Below are positions 1 through 9,800 of a stretch of 64,000 nucleotides of DNA, piece by piece. This DNA comes from Monosiga brevicollis MX1. Its lineage: Eukaryota; Opisthokonta; Choanoflagellata; Craspedida; Salpingoecidae. How positions within the stretch are numbered: position 1 is the first letter of the stretch; each line of letters opens with the position of its first letter. The position numbers and the translations under genes are program-made. The notes below the pieces were generated by a model. It saw nothing but the letters and a program-made list of their open reading frames with translations. It ran no database searches and was not told the DNA's origin. The stretch lies in contig NW_001865044.1 of assembly GCF_000002865.3 (NCBI RefSeq), forward strand, positions 66,309 through 130,308. The letters are read 5' to 3'.

Positions 1-212
1 TAGCTAATGAGCGCTCAACCGACTTGGCAGACAATGCGCGCCACCCAAGCCTTCTCGTCGTGCTCTGGTGCAATGACCCAGCCGTTCTGCTCTTCGGAGA
101 AATACAAGCATGTATCCAAAGTTTTTCGCTGGAAAAGACGGCGGCCGTTGACGAGTCTCTAAACGATGCCAAAGTCAATCATAGGCTCAGAGGCGCGGTG
201 ACACACCGGGGG

Positions 213-267
<55 letters not shown>

Positions 268-3012
268 ACGAAGGCTGCCTTCTGAAAGGCCCCTTTCCAC
301 CTGGGCAATAACAGACGAACCGGCTCTTGCGTGTCCTGATCTAAAACCGGATAATAGTCTCCGTTGATGATGACAGTGGGATATGGTGGGTCTGGTGCAC
401 CGCGCACGGACATAAAGTACCTTGACATGGTCGACCACACGCATGCAGCCCAGATGAGGAGATAATTTGGAGGGGGGGGGGGGGTGGTATTAAGAGGAAG
501 CCTAGTAAACGCCTAAGCATTGTAACGTACTCGGGACCGGTCTGTCGCGAGGGCTCAGTCTCATTTTCGTTCAAATCGATCAAGAGATTGCAGGCATCGC
601 GGATGCGCTTGGTTGTGTGCAGTGCAGCAAAAATCAAGCGGGCAAGTTGGTCGTAGGCACCCTGTCACCATCAACGCGGCACAACTCGGCCAGAACATTG
701 AGTTACAAGCCACGCCATGATTCCGACCAGCAACAACGCGAACAGGCGGCAAGAGAAGCAAACGAGGCTGGGGCTAAGGACCTTGGTGATGAGCAGCAGC
801 GTCAAGTCCTCCCCTAACTCGCGAATGTACTGGTTTCCGCCGTCGAGAAAAGCACATGAATCGAGCGTGTGTCGCACAGAGGTCGCGCCATGGTGGCAAA
901 CACGAGGAACAAGGACATACCATGACAAACGGCGAAAAGCTGCCATCGGAGCAGTGGAGGTACACGGGTTCTTCTTGCGACCAGGCCTCTTGAGCCGACA
1001 AGCCCTTTGGGGGCTCGAGTGACATACCATCTGACTCGGGCAGCTTATCACCCTGACCACCGATTGAAGATGAGGTGGACATTGGTTGTGATACGACTGC
1101 GCAGGATGGTGCACATGGTCCCCGTGAGCTCTATCATGATGGCGTCCACGAGACGCATGCACAATGGGGAGGAAGCATGCCGTACAATCCGAGCTGGCTG
1201 ATTTGAAGTCGGATTGACTGCCATCCGAGTAGAAAGCTGCGGAAGCAATCAAATGCCCATAACGTGAGCAGCGCTTCATTGGACTCGCCAAGGCATCCAT
1301 GCTCTCGTCAACACATACTTCGGCGGACGCCATTGCTGCTGTAGTGAATGTATCCAACGTGGGATCGACTGAGATGTGTGCAGGCCATTGAAGATGAGGC
1401 ACACAGACACGGACGCACAGGGGCAGACACAGAGGCAGACACAGAGCAGCGCCAAGCATCATGGTGCCCACGTTGGCCATACAACGAGCAGAGCAGATTC
1501 GCCCCTTACATGTCACGGGACGCTGGTTGCTCTTGTCGGGTCGTAAGTTGCGCACTGCCGTCTTCCTGGACACCGGCCCGCAACTTGACATCTAATACAG
1601 TTCAAAATTGAGGACTTGGGCGCCGGGGATGCAAGGCTGTGCGTTGCCACTCGGTTGCCTCCATAGCAAATAATAGACAGGAGGGAAATAGGAGAAAGAG
1701 AAGGAGAAGAGAGAGAGGAGGGAGAGCCGGAGCGTGAGAACATACCTTGGGCATAGGTGATGAGCATGAGAAGATCCTGGCCCTGCAGGGGCTCCACATC
1801 AGGACGGGTGTAGCGTTGGACAAGCTTGGTGCCGCTCAGCAGCACGCCGTGGTTACCCCACCCTGATGCGCAACATCGAGAGGCAATATGATATGCTCAG
1901 GCACGCGAGCTGGCACTCGAAAAAATTTGCGCACTGTGTCCCACGACATACCCTTGTCGCTCTTGGCAAAGTGCTTTTCGAAGATGCTCCGAAATTCATC
2001 CGCTGTGCGGATACCACTGCAAGCCACAGGATCCAGGGTGAGGGGCTGGGTTTGGACAAACCTACATGATGATACGGCTAAAACCGACCTGATCGGCTCG
2101 ATGCACTCCACCAAGAAGGCTTGGTGGGTGAGGCGCAGCTTCAGAGCCGTTTGCAAGAAGTGATCCACCCGGCGCCAGTTCTCTCGACGCTCAGCAGCAT
2201 CGCCAGCACAAATCATACCCAAAACTAGATTGTGGGCCAAAAAAAAAAAAAAATCAAGCATAGCCCGTCATACCGAAGCACCTCACTTGATCAGGCAAGC
2301 GGGGCGCGCTGAAGACAGGTCAGGTCATACAGGAGCCAAATTGCAGCTGAAGAAAGCGCCGCAAAAGCACAAGTTGGCGACGCAAGAGTTGAAGATCAAT
2401 TTCGTCTGTCATGCCAATGTAGTGGTAATCATCATGCTGGCAGATGTGCATATGAGTGCATTCATGAAAGATGCGCAGGCATTTGCCGAGCAGTGAATGG
2501 TACGCGGGGGACAGGCCGAGGCAGACTACCTTGACAATCACAACATTGTGTCCCTCGGCTGTCTCAAAGCCACGAATGCCCAGGCTAGACTCGGCACGCA
2601 TCAGCTCCTGCACAGTCAGAGTGAAGAAAAGAGGGAAAAGCAAATGCATTGAGGCTCGGATACACGAGCAGGGGCTGGGAGTGAAGTGGGGCTGAGAAGT
2701 GAAAATCTGACGCACGCTGTTTTGGATAAAGGGCAGAAAATAGATGGACAGCATGCCCACATTGATCTCCTCGCCGTCCTGTGAGCAAAGAACATACCAC
2801 CGTCAGGCAGCAGGCGCAAGGATCAAGAGGGGGCGTGCGCCACTGTAGCACCACCTTTAGCCAGGCGTTGACTCGGCGTCGCCCTTGCAGACGCGACTTA
2901 CATAGTGGCTATCTTGTTGTCGACTGAATTCCTTGATAACCTCCTCATATTCGGGATTGCAGGAGAAAAAGACAATCTCGGAGGTATCCTCCACAACAGC
3001 GTAGCAGCGCAT
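1..3012 (-). CDS. HPS1: HPS1-like BLOC-3 subunit, multi-exon, 3' end beyond the left edge
   Basis: In animals HPS1 pairs with HPS4 to form BLOC-3, the exchange factor for Rab32/Rab38 in lysosome-related organelle biogenesis. The first exon (3012-2902, GTAAGT donor) encodes 37 residues opening MRCYAVVEDTSEIVFF, matching the human start MKCVLVATEGAEVLFY. Later exons carry LLRRQLVLLRRFLQLQFG (about 2345-2400; human LRRKLYVLKYLFEVHFG), a helical exon (about 2090-2235), and GVLLSGTKLVQ followed by QGQDLLMLITYAQ (about 1745-1845; human HAFLLVHSKLLAFY and PADLLALILLVQ). The exon nearest the edge (about 20-110) reads CLYFSEEQNGWVIAP, matching human HFIYVDRTTGQMVAP, so roughly the last 100 codons lie outside the window. 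A donor GTATGT near 1950 and acceptor near 1868 join in phase 1. Several central exons (600-1590) are poorly conserved and their edges are uncertain. Identity rests on remembered human sequence; no alignment was run. Confidence 0.8.
213..263. repeat. 51-bp poly(A) homopolymer (poly-T on the gene's sense strand)
   Basis: An uninterrupted run of A lies in an intron of the HPS1-like gene. Read in the direction of transcription it is poly-T, so it could act as the polypyrimidine tract ahead of the next exon. Length is probably unreliable in the assembly. Confidence 0.9.
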
Positions 3013-3843
3013 GGTCGTCCAGGCCTAGTCTGCCGATGCACACCGCCCGAGATTGCTGTTCACCGCCGACCACGACGTTTGCACATCAGCACTCCGATTT
3101 CTTTGTCAAATGGGGAAAGGGTTGGCTGTTTTCACAGGCGCACAGAAGGCGTCAACCCACCCGCAAAGGCTAGCCTGACCCCACCACCACCAGAGGCAAT
3201 GGTAATCACTGCCAGACCAGCCCTTGCGTGCTTGGTCCGCGCGTCTCCCCCACCGGCGAGCTGGCACTTTATTCGTGCGCGCGCTTGCGTCTCGCTTCTC
3301 AACAAATGCAAGCACAAGCGCGAAAGCCAAAACGAAAGCCAAAAGGGAGAAAAGGCAAAAGAGAGAGAGAGACCAAAAAAGTGGGAGATTAGAGAGACCT
3401 CCAATTTTCTTACTCTCTCCCTCTTGTTTGCAGTTTACGTTGGATATTCAAAAATACCACACGTAATTGAATCTTTTTCATCGACGTCATGACGATGCCC
3501 GTAAGAAGCGGGACGTGATATGGGCTGGCATGCTTTGGCAATTCATGAGACGTCGTCGGCGCTGTTGGTCTTTTCCCGACTCGGGTGCATCTGCACACAT
3601 CTGCACACATACTACAGTCGATCAAGTAGTCAATTGCCGCAATGGGCGACGACAGAGGAAAAGAAGAGCAATGAAGAAGAGACATACTATAGTTGACACA
3701 CACAACAACACGCAAGCAGGTCACCAAACCCCAACCGGCACAGTGACGAGCAGCTGCTGGCCGTTACGCACACCAGTGATTTGGCTTGAGATCACACAAA
3801 CTTAACATGAGCCAACGAGTAAAAAACAAAACAAAAAACAAAA
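3013..3843. other. Intergenic stretch between two minus-strand genes
   Basis: It lies upstream of the HPS1-like start and downstream of the GTPase/SecA/VWA gene stop, so it should hold the promoter of the first and the terminator of the second. Short open frames on both strands lack codon continuity or recognisable motifs. No TATA-like or poly(A) signal could be assigned with confidence. Confidence 0.5.
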
Positions 3844-6800
3844 CTACATGGAGGTCGCACAGGCAGCAATGCCACTTGCACGCTGAACCAAAGCATCGTA
3901 GTCGTCCACAGTCAGGATGAGCTTGCTGAGTGCAGCGCCATCCGTGCGATCTTGGCTGTCAAACTGTCCGGAGCGCCCGACAAAGTACGACACGTTCGAG
4001 GAAGACACGCCCGCACCCGTGAGTACAGCCATCAATGTGGCATCAAGTTCGTCCACGATGCGCCGTGCCGTCGCAGTAATGGCCCGAGTTTGATTCCGAT
4101 CACTGTTGCTGCCGTCCGTCTGAAACAAAACGATGCGTCTTGAAGCGTTGTAGCGAGCCGGATCGCTTGCCTTCAAATCCCGCAAGCTCTGCTCGACCAA
4201 CTTCAGAGCTGGCAAGTAGTTGGTCGCGCCATTGACGGCAATCTGAGCCACGCGCTGCTGCAGCTGGGCCCAGTCGGAAGTGAACAAGGGCTCACCGCCG
4301 AGCGCAGTTGCCGTCGTACCAAACGTAAACAAGGCCATGCGGTGTTGGCTTGCAGTAGAGTCCAGATGGAAGCCTTCACGCGCGATGGTGCGCACAAACG
4401 CCCTTGCCTGTTCCATGTAGTCGGTCATGCTTCCGGACACGTCGACCACCATCAAGACGTCGGCCGCCTCCGCATACTCGGCATGTGACGAGTATTGCTG
4501 AACATATCGCAGGGCACGCTCTGGATTACCTTGTCGGCCAGCAAAGAGCTCATCTCGCAGCTTGAGAGAGGTCACGTGGGCGGCCTCGCACTGCCGCAGC
4601 GCAGCAAAGGACGCGTTCAAGAATTCCGCGTGCACAGCCCGCCGTGCCTGATCAAGCGCGGTGGGTAGCTCTGAGAAGCTGCCGGATCGGATGGTGTCTG
4701 GGCAATGCTCCTTGAGCAAACTTTTAAGATCCGGCAAACACAAAACGAGGCGGTAGCTACCAGGATTGTCCTCTCGCGCCGTGCGGCCCTGAATCTGAAT
4801 CTGCTCGGCAACTTCCGTGGACAGAAAGGCCTGAATGACATGCACACCGCCCTTGGACTTGATGTCACGATTAAGCACCGTAAAGTCTGATCCTCGGCCA
4901 AAGGGCACCGTGGCCAAGGTAATGGAGTTTTGGCGCGTGGCCTGCCGAATGCGATGAGGAATGTCTGGCTTGCCTACATCAATAATGTTGATGTCGCGCC
5001 CACCCAGCTTGCCCCGAAACTCAGCAGAGGCCTGGAAGGCCTCGAGTGCTGTCGAATTGGGGAAGAACACAATCACAGCGCGTCCCGAGGAGCGAGCATG
5101 ACATTCGTCGGCGATCGTTTGATGCTGCTGCGCCATGTTTTCGGTGATTTGCACGGGGTCAAACACGAGGCGCGTGTCGCCGTACATGGAGGGCATGACG
5201 CATTGGCGCTCAATATTGAAGCGGTCGCTCAAGAGAGTCGTGTCTTCGGGCACCGTGCCAGTCACGCCAGAAATCATATCAAAGGTTTGAATAATCTTCA
5301 CAAAACTAAAGTGCCCTGCCGTAAATAGCATGCCAATGTGATCGGCACAGACTTCGGGCGGCACGCGCCCACGGCCTTCTTCCATCAGGTAGGCAAACTG
5401 CGTCTCGTAGCCGTACACCACATCAGCGCTGTTTTCATCCAGACCCTGCCGCTTGTACACAATCCGCCCTTGATCGTCAACGCTGTGTGGGTGCTGGTTC
5501 TTCTCAATCGCAGCCCGACCTGCCACTACGAGGTCGAAGGTGGCCAGCATCAAATTCTTCGCGTGGGCATAGCTCTGTAGCAGGGTCTGGGCTTCGGGTA
5601 GCTGCTGAACCTGCTGAGCTGTGAGCGCTTTGTTGCTCCACACTGCTCGCATGAGCGCGGTAAAGTCCTTGTCGTGAACAAGCGTGCCTGGGTTGTAGGG
5701 CTCCGTCAAGAAAACGGGTGACAGCAGAGTGTCCACTTCGTCGACCAAAAGAATTGTCGGCCTTGTGTGGCTTTGAGGCTTGCCGTCCGACAGCTTGCCC
5801 GTCACAATCAAGGTTTGGAGAGCATCCCGGATGTCACCGGAGGCATTGAGTGCCTTCCGTGCCAAATGTGTCAAGGTGCTGTATTGAATGTGTTTGCTCA
5901 CAGCTAACAGCTCAAAAAAGGCCTTAAAGTCTTCATAGTCGCGAGTACTGAGGATGGCGCTGTAACAGGCACAGGCCACATCAAAGCCCAGGAGGCTGTA
6001 GATGACGCTAGCAAACCCCAGCAGAATACTCTTGCCTCCACCCGTTTGCAGCTGTACAAAGGCACCTCCAAGCTTGGACTTGGCTGCATTTGGCACGAAG
6101 CTCTTGCACCAGGCACCAAAGCCAGCAATCCACCCCTGGGACTGGCTCAGCCCGACAAGCTCGAACAGGGCCAGGATTTGGATGACATGCAGCTCCTTAT
6201 AGATGCCATGACTGGATTTGGTTGTTTTTGCAATAGTTGCACGACTGAAGAGGCTCCAAATGGCAGACAGATACGCCAACAGGACGGGTAGCTCACGCTT
6301 GAGCGCGCTGGTGTCCCGTGCCAGCTTACGGCCATGCTGTTGTGCCGCTTGCACCAATTCTGGAATGGCAGACGGTGGCTTGCCAATCAGATCTTCAAAC
6401 TTTGTCTGATACCGATTGTACGCCTCTCGCAATTGGTCAGCATGTTTTCTCGAAATGGCATTCGTGCCAAGCTGCATGGTATCCAGCGCAGCGTCAATTG
6501 TCACACTTCGTGTTGCCTCCTGGCGCTGACGGATGAGAGCTGCTGCAAAGCGCTTATACTTTCGCTTCACCTCCTCACCGTACTCGCCTGCTGCTGACAG
6601 CGCATCTCCCAGGTCCAGGTCTGCGGTATCATCAGGTCCAGTAGTCTGCACCTTGTCAAGACGTTCCTCTGTTCGACGTTGGACCTCAGCCTGAACTTCA
6701 TCCAAGATACAATTGGACGCGAGTTCTTGCATACGAGCCAGGCAGGTTGCCAGGCTTGCCAGGTTCTTATTGACCACTTTGTCAGCTTCTTGGACAAGCT

Positions 6801-9800
6801 GCAGCAAGGCTTTGACTTGCTCCGACGCCATCGAAAGCGCAGGCATAGGCAATTGAGCCTTGGCTTGTTGTAGAAAAGCGCCGTCAAGGTCGAGGGAAAA
6901 GCGCAAAAGGGCATTCATGGGCTGCCAATCCTTGGTTTTAGCACATGCTAGCACGCTGGTCACGGCCTGACGAGCAAATTTGAGCAGAGAATCGTCGAGT
7001 CGGCGCCTGGCACTCGCAAAATCTCCCACCAAATCCGCATCGGCAACCACCTTGAGCTGGCCCATGCATGAATAGCATGCCGCAATCTCGTCAACCTGGT
7101 CATGTGCAGATAAGCGCTGCTCAAACACTCGAATTAGGTCTTGCGTGAGGCTACGCCAATGGGCGACAATGGCAGCCAGCGTTCTGGCAGGGTCAAACGA
7201 GCTCCTGGCTCCAAAGAAGTTCTGGCTGCGTTGCTGCGCTTCAGCTTGCGAGCCAGCCATGGATTTCAGCCTTTCCAAGCGTCGGTCCAGCTTTTCAGCT
7301 TCAAAGCCCGGGGTCAAAATGTCGTTCAGTGATGGCTGATCAACATCCACTGCACCCAACTGCGCGCCACTCGTCTCCGCAGAAACAGCTCCTTTGAGTT
7401 GTGCAAACCTCTGCTTAGCGTCTTGAAGCAAGGTCATATCAAAGCTCTCCGACTCCTCCAATCGCTTCATATTGCCGTCAAAGATGGCAAACAGTCGCTC
7501 GACACCCTGAACGTCAAAATCTTTTGCCATGTCAATGAAACGGTTCAGGTCATCATCTGCCCGTTTGACAATAGCATCGCAGGCTGGCACAATGGCACGG
7601 GTTCGAAGACTCATCAGGAAAGAATCCAAGCCCTTGTCTTTGAGCTCTGTCTCCAACGCCAATAAGCCCAAAACACGCCCAACAGCTGCTGCTGTGAACA
7701 AGGTGCCAGTCCTTTCGTCCCTCAGCGCTTCAGCCTGGCGGGTTTGCAGCTCTTGGACGCCGCGCTGGCAGACGTTACGCAACTTTGAGACGAATTCTGC
7801 CCTCTCGTGAACACCATCTTTGGCAAAGGTTTGTGCCAAGTTTCGAGCGAATTCTGGGGTCAGCAATTCGAGATGCTCTGCATCCTGGGCTTGTTGTATA
7901 GCACCATGCACCTGATTTCGCTGTACACTCAAAGCGCTCTCCGAAGATCTGAAAGGCGGCAACCCGTCCCCCTGCAGAGGGTTGTAGAAGAAATCATCAA
8001 ACTCACGCAGCTTCGCGCGGGCCAATCTTGAGCCTTGTTCAAAGAGGGTCGTTTCAATCTCGTCAAGTTCCTTGGCGGCAGCCTGGGTCACCCACTGGTT
8101 GACATCATCGGCCAAAGCCAGCAAGTTTGGAAAGAGCGTGTTGTCAGGGTCGTACTCTTGTGCGCGAATACGCTCAAAAGCCTTGACAAACCGATTCAGT
8201 TTGGGGCCTACACGGGCTTGCACAAGCTGCTCTACCTGCTGACGTGTGGTCGTGTCAATCTCTCTGGCGTATTCCTCAACTTCTGCCAAGTTACCCTTGC
8301 GTTCAGCTGGCATTTCGTTGGCAGCATCGTTGTTTGCGTCCAGAGAGCTATCGTGAATCAGCCGGCTGGCGTCAAATACGTCATCGCGTTCGCGACACCT
8401 CCAAGAAGTGAGCAGTGCATACAAGACCTCGGCTGAAGCAAACTGGTTTGTCGTGGTTGCTTTCCACAAGCGCTGGTGTAGACGCTTGTAAATGCTGCGG
8501 ATACTCTTGGAAAATTCAGCCTCCACGTCGTGTAGCTGAAGATCAGGAAGGACCGGCGCAAGCACCTGCAGCCTGGATAGCCTCTCGTCCAACTCATCCA
8601 TCGCCAGCAAGGTGCCTTGCAGCTTGTCGCCATGGCTCTGTGATTGCAAAACCTGCCGCTCCATGCGCCGTGCTTGCTTCAGTATGTCCCTGGTCGTTGG
8701 GCGCAGCTGACGCACCGCAGATTGCACAAGAGATCGGTGGCATGCAGCCCATTCGGGCGTTTCATGTGTTGCAGCGAGCTCGGTGAGAAGTTGCTCAGCA
8801 CGCTCATAGTTTGCCTCCTCCAGATACGCGTCAAACTGGGACCTGATTTCCTTCAAAGCGCGGTCGTCATCGTCATGCAAGTGGGCTAACAGCTGATCAA
8901 TGCCAGAAAAGTGCTCCTGCAGTACGCTGGCGCCCAACAGCGCTTGTTTGGCCTCTTGAGCACTCGCGAGGTTGCCACTACTTTGGTTCTGACGGTGCTC
9001 CAAAACGAGCTGCTCCAACTTTCGGTTCACTGCATTCTTTGCTTGCGCATACACGGGCTGCCCAAGCTTCTGCATGTCGGGGTTACAACTGTCATTGAGG
9101 CCTTGGAGGTAGGCCAGCTCAGCTCGGGTTTGCCCGAGGTCCCCAGCAGCCGTTGCACTTCGGACTGCGTCAAGCAGAGTTTGCGCATGAGCTTGAACTT
9201 GGTTCATGAGATCGGTGCGCCTGACCTCTAGACTCGCAAGCAGAGACGACCAATCCTGAGACGGAAACAAATGACAATTGGAGCGGATGTGCTCTGCAAA
9301 GGCAATGGTGCGGACCAGCCAGGCCATGTCGTTCTCCCGCGTTGTGGACGGAGCCTTGACAACTTCAAAGGCCTGCAATGTTTTGTCAACCTCGTCCACC
9401 GCTGTTGTGAGGCGACGACACTCGAGTTCAACGTGCTCAGGCCCCAGCGTGTCTTGTAGAGGATGAAAGCGGCAGAGATATTGGACGTCAAAGTCATTGA
9501 TTGGATCCTTGGTTGAAATTGACTCGCACACCGAAGAAACGAGGCTGCCAAGGCTCTCGCGCAGCGCCTGTTCTGTGCGTTGCAGCACAGACTCGGTCGT
9601 GGCAACTTGAAGCACGGTGATCATTTGTACAGTCGCGTTGTCTTCATGTGCTTCAAAAAGCTCTGAAGGCTCTTGCAGTATCCGACCATCCACAATGATG
9701 GGGTCAAGGCAGCGATATGAGACGAGCTGCTGCGTGGCGCGAGCCATAGCCTCGAAAGCATCTTGACTTGCTTGGCCCTCGACGATTTTGTCAAGGATTA

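Noticed and set aside
671-1591. 306-codon minus-strand frame in the HPS1-like gene taken as one exon
   Set aside because: Only parts of it read like coding sequence; it switches frame at splice-like sites and includes intron sequence.
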